Numbered from the stretch's first letter, positions 23,952 through 31,692 are shown. The stretch: DNA of 33,773 nucleotides from an uncultured Collinsella sp. (GCA_902465265.1 CABQMF010000014.1:1-33773); one strand, 5' to 3'. Notes: a model not told the origin generated them from the sequence alone. Program-made: numbers and translations.

Positions 23952-23982
23952 CGGCGGCAGATGACTTGGACGTTAGGAAACC

Positions 23983-25959
23983 ATGACCGATAGCATGCAG
24001 CAGATGGCGCTCGACACGCTCGGCGCCTATTTTGGCTACACCTCGTTTCGCCCGGGACAGGATCGCATGGTCGATGCGATTCTTGCCGGTCGCGATGCGT
24101 TGGGTGTTATGCCCACAGGCGCCGGCAAGTCCATTTGCTACCAGGTGCCCGCGCTCATGCTGCCTGGTATCACCTTTGTGGTGAGCCCGTTGCTGTCGCT
24201 TATGGAGGACCAGACCCGCGCGCTGCTCGCGGCGGGTGCGCGCCCCAGCTATCTCAACTCCAGTCTTACTCCGGCCCAGCAAAACACCGTGCTCAAGCGG
24301 GCGCGCGAGGGCCGCTATCAGCTTATGTATGTGGCACCCGAGCGTCTGCTCGAGCCGCGCTTTTTAGCCTTTGCTCAGGAAGCCGCGGCGGACGGTGGCA
24401 TTGGCGTGCCGCTCGTGGCCATTGACGAGGCCCACTGCGTGAGCCAGTGGGGCCAGGATTTTCGTCCCGCCTACCTGCAGATTCGTGAGTTTATCGATTC
24501 GCTGCCGCGGCGCCCGATCGTGGCGGCGTTTACCGCCACGGCGACCGAGCGCGTGCGCGCGGACATTCAGCAGATGCTCGGCCTGCAAAATCCCGCGACG
24601 GTAGTGACGGGCTTCGATCGCAAGAACCTCTACTTTGGTTGCGAGGAGATGGGCGACAAGGCCAAGGCAGCGTGGGTGCGCGACTATGTGATCGCGCATT
24701 CGGGCGAGAGCGGCATCGTGTATTGCTCGACCCGCAAGACGGTCGATGCGCTGGCAGGCGAGCTTGCCGAGGCGCTGGGCCCCAGCGGCATTCGCGTTGG
24801 CCGCTACCATGCTGGCATGGGCAACGACGCCCGCCGCCAGAGCCAGCGCGCCTTTATCGACGACGACATTCAGGTGATGGTTGCCACCAACGCCTTTGGC
24901 ATGGGCATCGACAAGCCCAACGTGCGCTATGTGATTCACAACAACGTGCCCGAGAGCATTGAGGCGTACTACCAAGAGGCGGGCCGCGCTGGCCGCGATG
25001 GCGATCCGGCCAGCTGTCACTTGCTGTGGAACGGTAACGATTTTCGCATGCGCCGCTTTTTGATCGACCGCGGCGATGCGGCCGACGAGGCGCTTGACGA
25101 CGAGCAGCGCGCGTGGGCGCTCCAGAACCGTTATCGCCTGCTCAGCCAGATGGAGGGCTACTGCAATACCACCGGCTGCCTGCGCGAATACATGCTGCGC
25201 TACTTTGGCGACGAAGCCGCGGCCGAGCATGCGACAGCCGCCGCGGGAGGCACGGCAGACGACGCCGAGGGCTGCGGCAACTGCAGCAACTGTCTCACGC
25301 AGTTCGAGGTCGAGGACGTTACCGATATGGCCCGCGCCGCTGTGCGCTATGTGGCCACGCGTCCTATGCGCTTTGGCAAGTCGCTCATCGCCGATGTGCT
25401 TCACGGCGGCAACACCGAGCGCATTCGCCAGATGCATCTGGACGAGGACCGCGGCTACGGTGAGCTGTCGAGCGAATCAGTCGGGCGCATCAAGGACATC
25501 ATCGGCCAGCTGTGCGGCCGCGGCTACCTGGCCACCTCGCAGGGGCAGTACCCGGTCGTGGGGCTGGGCCCGCGTGCCGGCGAGGTAGAGGACGAGGCGT
25601 TCGCCTTTACCGTTAAGCGTCGCGCGTCCAAGCGCAAGGCCTCGGCCCGCGCCCGCCGTGCGGTGGATCTGCTGCGCGAGGAGGCCGAGCTGGATCAGCG
25701 CCCGCGCGTTGGCGACGATGCCGAGCTGTTCGAGCGCCTGCGTGCCCTGCGCAAGGAGATCTCGACGGAGCTGGAGATGGCGCCGTACATGGTCTTTTCC
25801 GACAAGGCCCTGCGCGGCCTGTGCCGCCTGCGCCCGCAGACACGCGACGAGCTGATCCAGGTCAACGGCATTGGCGAGAAAAAGGCCGACGCCTTTGGCG
25901 AGCAGTTTATGGCGGCGATTGAAGAATTTGAGTCCGAGCATGCGCGGGATGGAGCGTAA
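23983..25959 (+). CDS. recQ: ATP-dependent DNA helicase RecQ
   Basis: 658 residues. The 3'-5' helicase core has PTGAGKSICYQ (Walker A lysine K49), IDEAHCVSQWGQDFRPAY (DEAH at 148-151), AFTATATERVR and QEAGRAGRDG. The RQC part holds the zinc cysteines (YCNTTGCLREYMLRYFGDE and CGNCSNC, with a 20-residue Ala/Gly-rich insertion between) and a winged helix. An HRDC domain ends the protein (about 585-650, FERLRALRKEISTELEMAPY...VNGIGEKKADAFG). RecQ unwinds recombination and replication intermediates. TTAGGAAACC precedes the ATG. The stop is two bases before the GntR start, whose ribosome site lies inside recQ, so the two are translationally coupled. Confidence 0.97.
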   Translation: MTDSMQQMALDTLGAYFGYTSFRPGQDRMVDAILAGRDALGVMPTGAGKSICYQVPALMLPGITFVVSPLLSLMEDQTRALLAAGARPSYLNSSLTPAQQNTVLKRAREGRYQLMYVAPERLLEPRFLAFAQEAAADGGIGVPLVAIDEAHCVSQWGQDFRPAYLQIREFIDSLPRRPIVAAFTATATERVRADIQQMLGLQNPATVVTGFDRKNLYFGCEEMGDKAKAAWVRDYVIAHSGESGIVYCSTRKTVDALAGELAEALGPSGIRVGRYHAGMGNDARRQSQRAFIDDDIQVMVATNAFGMGIDKPNVRYVIHNNVPESIEAYYQEAGRAGRDGDPASCHLLWNGNDFRMRRFLIDRGDAADEALDDEQRAWALQNRYRLLSQMEGYCNTTGCLREYMLRYFGDEAAAEHATAAAGGTADDAEGCGNCSNCLTQFEVEDVTDMARAAVRYVATRPMRFGKSLIADVLHGGNTERIRQMHLDEDRGYGELSSESVGRIKDIIGQLCGRGYLATSQGQYPVVGLGPRAGEVEDEAFAFTVKRRASKRKASARARRAVDLLREEAELDQRPRVGDDAELFERLRALRKEISTELEMAPYMVFSDKALRGLCRLRPQTRDELIQVNGIGEKKADAFGEQFMAAIEEFESEHARDGA

Positions 25960-25961
25960 CG

Positions 25962-26717
25962 ATGGTAGCCGACGATAAAACCGGCCGCGCTGGCGTGTCC
26001 GCCGTGCCGCTGTACCAGCAGGTCATGGACGACCTAAAGGGCGAGATCGCACGTGGCGTGTACGCGGCCGGCTCGCGCATTCCTTCCGAGATGGAGCTCG
26101 CGAAGTCTTACGGCGTGGGACGCATCACCGTGCGCCGCGCCATCGAGGAGCTATCGCGTGCGGGATATCTCAATCGCCAGCAGGGGAGGGGCACCTTTGT
26201 ATGCGCTCCCAAGCTCAAGCGCAAGATTCGCCAGAAGGGCGACGTCCAGAGCTTCACCGAGGGTTGTGCTGCCAACGACATGGTGCCGGGTGCGCGCCTG
26301 GTGTCGCGCACGGTGGTTGCGGCGACGCGCGAGGACGCGGCGTTTTTTGGCGTGGAGCCCGGCTGCGAGCTCATCGTGGTCGAGCGCGTGCGCACGGCCG
26401 ACGGTGTGCCCGTCATGCTCGAGAACAACGCCTTTGTGCTTGCCGACCATCCGTATCTGCAAACGATGCGCGACGAGGGCCTCGCGGACAATTCCATCTT
26501 TGCGCTTGTTGCCGAGCACTCGGGCCGCGCGCCGCTCAAGTCCGACCCCTGCACCGTGGAGATTGCGCTTGCCGATGCTCAGGCGGCCCCGCTGTTGGAG
26601 GTGCCGGTCGGTGAGCCGCTCTTTTATATGGAGGCATACTTTACCGATGAGGACGAGCGCCCCTTGCTGCTCGGCCGCCAAAAGATCGTGGGCTCGCGCT
26701 ACGTGTTCGACATCTAA
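25962..26717 (+). CDS. GntR-family transcriptional regulator with UTRA ligand domain
   Basis: 251 residues with a winged helix (PLYQQVMDDLKGEIARGVYA, SRIPSEMELAKSYGVGRITV, RRAIEELSRAGYLNRQQGRG) and a UTRA domain after it. It is a paralogue of the regulator at 21551. The ATG follows the recQ stop by two bases, with GGAGCG in the recQ end as ribosome site, so it may be produced mainly from the recQ transcript. Direct repeats in the next intergenic region suggest that it controls the SIS gene at 26862. Confidence 0.92.
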   Translation: MVADDKTGRAGVSAVPLYQQVMDDLKGEIARGVYAAGSRIPSEMELAKSYGVGRITVRRAIEELSRAGYLNRQQGRGTFVCAPKLKRKIRQKGDVQSFTEGCAANDMVPGARLVSRTVVAATREDAAFFGVEPGCELIVVERVRTADGVPVMLENNAFVLADHPYLQTMRDEGLADNSIFALVAEHSGRAPLKSDPCTVEIALADAQAAPLLEVPVGEPLFYMEAYFTDEDERPLLLGRQKIVGSRYVFDI

Positions 26718-26725
26718 CGTTCACG

Positions 26726-26807
26726 AATAGAACAACATAGAACAAATTTGCCGCAATGGCTTCCACCGTGGCTGCTTGCGTGCTATAAATAGGACAACAT
26801 AGAACGA
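26726..26807 (+). promoter_or_regulatory. Paired operator repeats upstream of SIS copy 3
   Basis: AATAGAACAACATAGAACAA (26726-26745) and AATAGGACAACATAGAACGA (26788-26807) match at 18 of 20 positions, 62 bases apart. Each contains two direct TAGRAC units spaced 10 bases. The placement between the GntR gene and the SIS gene fits two operators, possibly with looping. Confidence 0.65.
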
Positions 26808-26861
26808 CCGCAAATACGAGCTGTCGTCGCTCAAAACCGCCACACAGGGAGGAACGTCACC

Positions 26862-27830
26862 GTGAACGCACATGATCTGATTCAGGAAATCATCGAGCGC
26901 AAGGGCAAGGTCGAGAACGTCTTTTGGATCGCCTGCGGCGGTTCGATGATCGACCTCATGCCGGCCAACGAGCTGCTCAAGCGCGAGGCCACCACGTTTA
27001 CCTCGACGGTCTATACGGCGCGCGAGTTTTGCCTGATGGCTCCCAAGAGTCTTGGCGAGAAGTCGCTCGTCATCGCCTGCAGCCACAGCGGCAACACGCA
27101 AGAGGTCGTCGACGGCTGCGAGATGGCGTTGGCTGCCGGCGCCGAGGTCATTGCCCTTACCGACTGCGAGGGCTCCAAGATCGACAACGGCAAGTGGACC
27201 ACCTGGGTCTATCCGTGGGGCGAGGGCGTGTCACAGGCCGAGGTGCCGCAGGGCATCGGCGCTCTGATCGCCGCCGAACTGCTCGACCAGCAGGAGGGCT
27301 ACGAGGCGCTCGCTGACATGTACGCCGGCCTTAAGCAGATGGACGCGCTGCTGCCCGCCGCGCGCGAGAAGGTCAACGCCGAGCTGGGCGCCCGTTTTGC
27401 CGAGCTCTGCCAGCAGCACAAGTTCTTCTACATCCTGGGCTCCGGCCCCAACTTTAGCCAGACCTACGCCATGGCGATCTGCTCGCTCATGGAGATGCAA
27501 TGGCAGCACTGCTGCTACATCCACTCCGGCGAGTATTTCCACGGCCCGTTTGAGGCCACTGAGCCCGGCGTGTTCTACTTTGTGCAGCTTGGATCGGGCG
27601 AGTGCCGCCCCATGGAGGAGCGCGCGCTGGCGTTCCTCAACACGCACACCGACACGATCATGGTGCTCGACGCGCTCGAGTACGGCGTGGGCGAGGTGCC
27701 CGCCAGCGTGCGTTCGTACCTGGAGCCGATCTTCTTCTATGCGATGAGCTGCGAGCTGCGCGCCGCCCGCGGCAAGGTGTTCGATCACAGCCCCGAGGTT
27801 CGTCGCTACATGGGCATCGAGCAGTACTAA
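26862..27830 (+). CDS. SIS-domain sugar-amine deglycase-like protein (FrlB/FraB/GfrF family), copy 3
   Basis: 322 residues. The first SIS lobe has WIACGGSMIDLMPANELL and the serine patch SHSGNTQEVV; the second lobe starts near 185. The Glu/His pair is E211 and H227 (MEMQW...GEYFHGPFE), again 16 apart. The C-terminus VRRYMGIEQY differs from the MWKL of copies 1 and 2. The GTG start has GGGAGGAA six bases upstream. It stands alone with its GntR gene and paired operators and has no transporter beside it, so it may depend on the PTS encoded at 15469-18070 or on another system. The exact sugar-amine is unknown. Confidence 0.86.
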   Translation: MNAHDLIQEIIERKGKVENVFWIACGGSMIDLMPANELLKREATTFTSTVYTAREFCLMAPKSLGEKSLVIACSHSGNTQEVVDGCEMALAAGAEVIALTDCEGSKIDNGKWTTWVYPWGEGVSQAEVPQGIGALIAAELLDQQEGYEALADMYAGLKQMDALLPAAREKVNAELGARFAELCQQHKFFYILGSGPNFSQTYAMAICSLMEMQWQHCCYIHSGEYFHGPFEATEPGVFYFVQLGSGECRPMEERALAFLNTHTDTIMVLDALEYGVGEVPASVRSYLEPIFFYAMSCELRAARGKVFDHSPEVRRYMGIEQY

Positions 27831-27869
27831 TCGAGTGGTATTAGGTTATCGGGTTAACAACTTCTCACG

Positions 27870-27900
27870 ACGGGGCCCTTGCCAAGCGCGGGTCCCGTTT
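27870..27900 (+). terminator. Terminator hairpin after SIS copy 3
   Basis: ACGGGGCCC pairs with GGGTCCCGT (9 bp with one G-T) across an 11-nt loop and is followed by TT. It starts 40 bases after the SIS stop. Confidence 0.6.
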
Positions 27901-27933
27901 GCGTTGCGGTGCCCTTTCCTGTTTGTTGGAAAA

Positions 27934-28115
27934 CGAAGTCTAATACTTTTCCGCGAAGTGAACGACCTGTTTTGGACCCCCGAAGCATCCACACTTTTTG
28001 GCGGCAAAACCGCAGGAAAAACTCGACGAAACCGCAGGAAACAACGCCTGAAAAATGTCGATGCTTCGGGGGTCCAATTTTGCTCGTTCACTTCGCGGAA
28101 AAGTATTCAACTTCG
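27934..28115. repeat. Long inverted repeat (182 bp)
   Basis: The two 56-nt arms (27934-27989 and 28060-28115) pair in blocks: CGAAGT with ACTTCG, then 24 perfect bp from AATACTTTTCCGCGAAGTG..., a 6-nt mismatch, then 18 perfect bp (TTGGACCCCCGAAGCATC). The 70-nt centre has two copies of AACCGCAGGAAA. It has no gene of its own; it lies between SIS copy 3 and the convergent dehydrogenase gene. Confidence 0.8.
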
Positions 28116-28139
28116 ATTCGCAAGGGCGCTGCGTGAGTC

Positions 28140-28180
28140 AAAAATGCGGGCCGCGCCGGTAGTATTCCGGCACGGCCCGC
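28140..28180 (-). terminator. Terminator of the dehydrogenase gene
   Basis: A 14-bp stem with one mismatch (28146-28159 with 28167-28180) and a 7-nt loop is followed on the minus strand by five T. It begins 43 bases after the dehydrogenase stop. Confidence 0.85.
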
Positions 28181-28223
28181 TTGGTGTCGCGCTTAGATTC
28201 GCGAGATTGCGGCGATTGACGGC

Positions 28224-29201
28224 CTACTTGCCGACAACGCCTTCGGCGTCCCACCAGTCGAGCTGGGCGATGTTGTCGCGGATGTGCTGGCAGCTCTTGT
28301 GGAAGCCCTCGAGTTCGTACTCGGAAAGGTCCAGCGTGTAGACCTCCTCGACGCCCTCGGCACCGATCACGCACGGTAGGGAGGTAAAGATGCCCTCCTC
28401 GCCATACTGGCCGGTCATAAGCGTAGAGGCCGAGAGCACGGCGTGCTCGTTGTGCAGCACGGCGGCGCAGACGCGCGCGGCGGAGTTGGCGACGGCGTAC
28501 TCGGTGCACTGCTTGCCCTGGTAGGTCACATAGCCGCCCTTGCGAGCGAGCTCCTCGATCTCCATGTGGTCGAAGGCGTACTTGTCGGGGTTCTCGGCCT
28601 GGAGCTCGTTGAGGCTCTTGCCGGCGATGGTCGCGGCCTTAAAGGCGGCCAGCTGGCTAAAGCCATGCTCGCCGATCATGTAGGCGTCGATGGACTTGGG
28701 GCTCACGCCGACCTTCTTGGAGATCTCGGTGCGCAGGCGAGCGGAGTCCAGGCCGCAGCCCGAGCCGATGATCTTCTTGGGATCGTAGCCGGTCAGGTGC
28801 CACAGCTCGGTGCACACGACGTCGCAGGGGTTGGAGATGCTTACGAAGATGCCATCGAAGCCGGCGTCGACGATGCGCTTGGCAAAGGTGCGGGCGGCGT
28901 CGGTGGTAAAGAACAGCTCACCGTCGCGGTTGCCGGCGGCCAGCGCGACCTTGCCGGCGGCGTTGACGATGACGTCGCAGCAGGCCAGCTCCTCGTAGTG
29001 GTCGTAGCAGTTGACGATCTTGGTGTTGTACGGGACAAACGAAAGGGAGTCGCGCAGGTCCTGGACCTCGGACGTCACCTTGGCCTCGTTGATATCGCAC
29101 AGGTACAGCTCATCAGCAATGCCTTGCATAAGCAGGCTGTTGGCGACATGTGCTCCTACGTGGCCCTGGCCGACCACACCGATCTTACGCGTCTGGTACA
29201 T
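28224..29201 (-). CDS. L-lactate / L-2-hydroxyacid dehydrogenase (L-2-hydroxyisocaproate dehydrogenase-like)
   Basis: 325 residues of the lactate/malate dehydrogenase family. NAD binding: GVVGQGHVG near residue 8. Catalytic residues by family position: N124 in ISNPCDV, DSARLR (152-157), and the histidine in GEHG (177-180). The active-site loop AAGKVALAAGNRDGE lacks the usual lactate-type GARQ..GE..R pattern and is closer to L-2-hydroxyisocaproate dehydrogenase, as is EELARKGG later. So a branched 2-oxo acid may be the substrate rather than pyruvate. The ATG at 29201 has AAAGGA seven bases upstream; a longer open frame upstream runs opposite metA and is not coding. It is divergent from metA. 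Confidence 0.88.
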   Translation of the reverse strand: MYQTRKIGVVGQGHVGAHVANSLLMQGIADELYLCDINEAKVTSEVQDLRDSLSFVPYNTKIVNCYDHYEELACCDVIVNAAGKVALAAGNRDGELFFTTDAARTFAKRIVDAGFDGIFVSISNPCDVVCTELWHLTGYDPKKIIGSGCGLDSARLRTEISKKVGVSPKSIDAYMIGEHGFSQLAAFKAATIAGKSLNELQAENPDKYAFDHMEIEELARKGGYVTYQGKQCTEYAVANSAARVCAAVLHNEHAVLSASTLMTGQYGEEGIFTSLPCVIGAEGVEEVYTLDLSEYELEGFHKSCQHIRDNIAQLDWWDAEGVVGK

Positions 29202-29238
29202 ATATGTATCCTTTCGGCCGAGTTTTTCGCGTCGAACC

Positions 29239-29244
29239 ATTGTA
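29239..29244 (-). promoter_or_regulatory. Possible -10 box of the dehydrogenase gene
   Basis: The minus strand reads TACAAT here, 37 bases before the start codon. A -35 box was not recognised. Confidence 0.35.
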
Positions 29245-29412
29245 GCGTCCTGCTGCCACTTTGCTAGACTAAAGCGCTGTAGATTTTTGGGACATGCCTT
29301 AATCTCTACTTTTGGAGTGATTTGGGCCGCTGGCGGCATCGCTGGGCGATACACTCGCGCGGATGGGGCTGCTCGTTGTACCATAGCTGCAACTGACTCG
29401 TAAGGAGCATCC

Positions 29413-30339
29413 ATGCCCATTCGCATCCCCGACGCCCTCCCTGCCGCCGCGCAGCTCGAGAGCGAGAACATCTTTGTCATGACCGAGTACCGCGCGCTGC
29501 ACCAGGACATCCGTCCGCTGCGCGTGCTCATCCTCAACCTCATGCCCACCAAGATCGCCACCGAGACGCAGATCATGCGCAAGCTCTCCAACACGCCGCT
29601 GCAGGTGGAGGTGGACCTGCTGCGCACCAAAACGCACGAGGCCACGCACGTGAGTGCCGGCCACCTGGAGACGTTCTATCGCACGTTCGACGACATTCGC
29701 GACATCCACTACGACGGCTTGATCATCACGGGCGCGCCGGTGGAGCAGATGCCGTTCGAGGAGGTCGACTACTGGCCCGAGCTCTGCCAGATCATGGACT
29801 GGTCCACCACGCACGTGCACTCTACGCTGCACATTTGTTGGGGCGCGCAGGCTGGCCTGTACCATCATTACGGTATCCAGAAGTACGATCTGCCGGCAAA
29901 GGCGAGCGGCGTGTTCGAGCATTATCTGGTGAAGCCGCAAAGCCCGCTGGTTCGCGGCTTTGACGACCGTTTCTATGCCGTGCATTCGCGCAACACCGAT
30001 GTGCGCCGCGAGGACGTGGAGGCCGAGCCGCAGCTTGAGGTCGTGGCCGTGTCCGACGAGGTGGGCCTGTATATCGTCAAGTCGACCGACAGCCGCCGTT
30101 TCTTTGTTTTTGGCCATCCCGAGTACGACACCGACACGCTGCGCCTGGAGTACGAGCGCGACGTGAAGCGCGGACTCAACCCCCAGGTGCCGGCGCATTA
30201 CTTCCCGGGCGACGACCCCGCCGCCGAGCCGCGCAACGTCTGGCGCAGCCAGGCTCAGCTGTTCTACACCAACTGGCTCAACTACTACGTCTACCAGACC
30301 ACGCCCTACGACCTGGCCCGCGCTGGCGAGGAGCACTAG
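29413..30339 (+). CDS. metA: Homoserine O-acetyltransferase of the MetA family
   Basis: 308 residues, the usual length. MetA activates homoserine at the start of methionine synthesis. The nucleophile is C142 (HICWGAQA), with H235 and E237 in FGHPEYD completing the active site. Residue 111, which is known to set acyl-CoA choice in this family, is Glu (GAPVEQMPFEEVDYW), as in Bacillus cereus; Gly there gives succinyl-CoA use in E. coli. So acetyl-CoA is the expected donor despite the MetA name. AAGGAG precedes the ATG. In the 211 bases upstream I looked for a SAM riboswitch and did not recognise one. Confidence 0.95.
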   Translation: MPIRIPDALPAAAQLESENIFVMTEYRALHQDIRPLRVLILNLMPTKIATETQIMRKLSNTPLQVEVDLLRTKTHEATHVSAGHLETFYRTFDDIRDIHYDGLIITGAPVEQMPFEEVDYWPELCQIMDWSTTHVHSTLHICWGAQAGLYHHYGIQKYDLPAKASGVFEHYLVKPQSPLVRGFDDRFYAVHSRNTDVRREDVEAEPQLEVVAVSDEVGLYIVKSTDSRRFFVFGHPEYDTDTLRLEYERDVKRGLNPQVPAHYFPGDDPAAEPRNVWRSQAQLFYTNWLNYYVYQTTPYDLARAGEEH

Positions 30340-30363
30340 GCCTGTCGGGAGGTGCGCCAGCCG

Positions 30364-30960
30364 TTAGGCGCTGATGATGTGGGGTAGCGGCAGGTCGTGG
30401 GCATCGGTGGGAACGCCGTCGACGCGTTGCTCGTCAAAGGCGATTCCGATGATCTGGCATGCGGGCGAGAGCGTGGGCAGGTAGCGATCATAGCAGCCGC
30501 CGCCGTAGCCCAGGCGCGCGCCGGTTTGGTCGAAGGCTACGAGCGGCACGATGATCATGTCGAGAGCTTCGGCAGGCACGATGGGGAAGCGGCTGCTGTC
30601 GACGTCCGTGGCTGCGAAGGCCCGCGTGGGGTGGGCGATAAACGGAGCCGCGGACGCATCGTCGGCAGCAACTGCACGCATACACATGCGCTGGCCACAT
30701 GCGGCGGCGTCGCTTGCCGAGAGCATGCACGGATAGGCCACGCGCCAGCCGCGTTTGGCGGCTGCAGCGGCAAACGCGGCAGGATCGACCTCGGAACCCA
30801 TCGCGGCATAGACGGCAACGGTGTGTTGACCCGCAGTGCCGCTGGACTCCATCAGCTCAACAAGCCGCGCGCATACAACAGCAGACTTCGCCGCCCGCAC
30901 ATCCAAATCAATCGCATCGCGTCGGGCAATCACCGTCTGCCGCAACTCAGCCTTGTCCAT
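30364..30960 (-). CDS. 5-formyltetrahydrofolate cyclo-ligase
   Basis: 198 residues. The family signature GARLGYGGGCYDRYL is present near residue 155, with VPLVAFDQT before it and an N-terminal MDKAELRQTVIARRDAI typical of these ATP-dependent enzymes. It converts 5-formyl-THF to 5,10-methenyl-THF in the cytoplasm. I chose the ATG at 30960 because GAGGAGG ends five bases before it; the longer form adds nine residues across that site. It is convergent with metA, 24 bases apart, and probably monocistronic or after hicAB. Confidence 0.92.
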   Translation of the reverse strand: MDKAELRQTVIARRDAIDLDVRAAKSAVVCARLVELMESSGTAGQHTVAVYAAMGSEVDPAAFAAAAAKRGWRVAYPCMLSASDAAACGQRMCMRAVAADDASAAPFIAHPTRAFAATDVDSSRFPIVPAEALDMIIVPLVAFDQTGARLGYGGGCYDRYLPTLSPACQIIGIAFDEQRVDGVPTDAHDLPLPHIISA

Positions 30961-30976
30961 TCCGGCCTCCTCTAGC

Positions 30977-31015
30977 AAACCTGCCAAATAGGGACAGGTT
31001 TATTTTGGCAGGTTT
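30977..31015. repeat. Palindrome with a GGGACAG loop upstream of the cyclo-ligase gene
   Basis: AAACCTGCCAAA(T)A pairs with TATTTTGGCAGGTTT around GGGACAGGTT. It may also serve as terminator for hicAB on the minus strand. TAGGGACAGGTTTATTTTGG (30989-31008) is identical to 11528-11547, where the pairing arms are missing. Confidence 0.7.
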
Positions 31016-31106
31016 CATCCGGGCAAACGCGATATGGGCAGTAAAGTCACCGCAAATAAGCCTGCGAACTGCGCCCTTTGTGGTTGTTTGGGCCTATGCG
31101 TTAATG

Positions 31107-31436
31107 CTATAACGCCGCAGCGATTGCTTCAGTCACAAACTTATTGAGTGACTCACCCTTCTTTGCCGCTGCCAGTGCCGCCTGTTTGTGAAGCTCGGAG
31201 CCCGTCCTTACGTTGAACGAGCCTTTAAAAGCCCGTTCGGGTTCCTTGCCCTTTTCGGCGCAAAACTCAAGGTAATCGTCGACGGCGTCGTGGAAGCATT
31301 GCTCCACTTCTTCAGCCGTGGAGCCTTCAAATACGATTGCGTCCCTAATGCCGGCGACCATACCTGTTAGCATATGCTGCTCGGCATCGAACTCGACTGG
31401 GGCGAAATAACCCTTGTATGCCAAAACGTTACTCAT
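31107..31436 (-). CDS. hicB: HicB-family antitoxin
   Basis: 109 residues. The N-terminal part (YKGYFAPVEFDAEQHMLTG and VFEGSTAEEVEQCFHDAVDD) is the HicB RNase H-like degenerate fold; the C-terminal part (RTGSELHKQAALAAAKKGES and the rest) is a ribbon-helix-helix DNA-binding domain. It would neutralise HicA and repress the operon. The ATG at 31436 has GGAGG five bases upstream and overlaps the hicA end by 8 bases, so it is translationally coupled. The toxin-first order is usual for hicAB. Confidence 0.9.
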   Translation of the reverse strand: MSNVLAYKGYFAPVEFDAEQHMLTGMVAGIRDAIVFEGSTAEEVEQCFHDAVDDYLEFCAEKGKEPERAFKGSFNVRTGSELHKQAALAAAKKGESLNKFVTEAIAAAL

Positions 31437-31692
31437 GACTACCTCCGACATCTTTCAGAAATCGAACGATGTTTCGAATGGTCCCCGCTGTCAATTCGTC
31501 AGATGGATGTGGCACGTGCATTACGAACATCCTGCCATCTGATGGCCTGTAGAAGCGAACGCGCGATCCGGATGTCTTGCCTTTGTTGTCCATTTCAAAG
31601 CCATATGAAGCCATGACTTTTAAAAAATCGGTATACCGATACGTCGAAGGGCAGCTAAGCAGTTGGGTGATAAGTTTATCGGTCCGAGTCAT
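31429..31692 (-). CDS. hicA: HicA-family mRNA interferase toxin
   Basis: 87 residues. The HicA double-stranded RNA-binding-like fold is suggested by YTDFLKVMASYGFEM, SGSRVRFYRPSDGRMFVMHV and the end GTIRNIVRFLKDVG. In well-studied HicA toxins the catalytic histidine lies in a GSH motif; here the same place reads GSRV, so Arg replaces His, while HVPHP later may offer another histidine. The toxin could use another residue or be weak. It lies immediately upstream of hicB. GAGG is four bases before the ATG. Confidence 0.82.
   Translation of the reverse strand: MTRTDKLITQLLSCPSTYRYTDFLKVMASYGFEMDNKGKTSGSRVRFYRPSDGRMFVMHVPHPSDELTAGTIRNIVRFLKDVGGSHE

Noticed and set aside
27835..28341. Open frames on both strands across 27835-28341
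   Set aside because: They arise from the long inverted repeat; both strands give near-identical peptides (TPEAST..., DASGVQ) because the arms are complementary.
29202..29412. SAM riboswitch upstream of metA
   Set aside because: No SAM-I, SAM-II or SAM-IV core sequence or matching set of helices was recognised in the 211-base region.
29202..29645. N-terminal extension of the dehydrogenase
   Set aside because: The family start MYQTRKIGVVGQG with its AAAGGA site lies at 29201; the extension overlaps metA in antisense.
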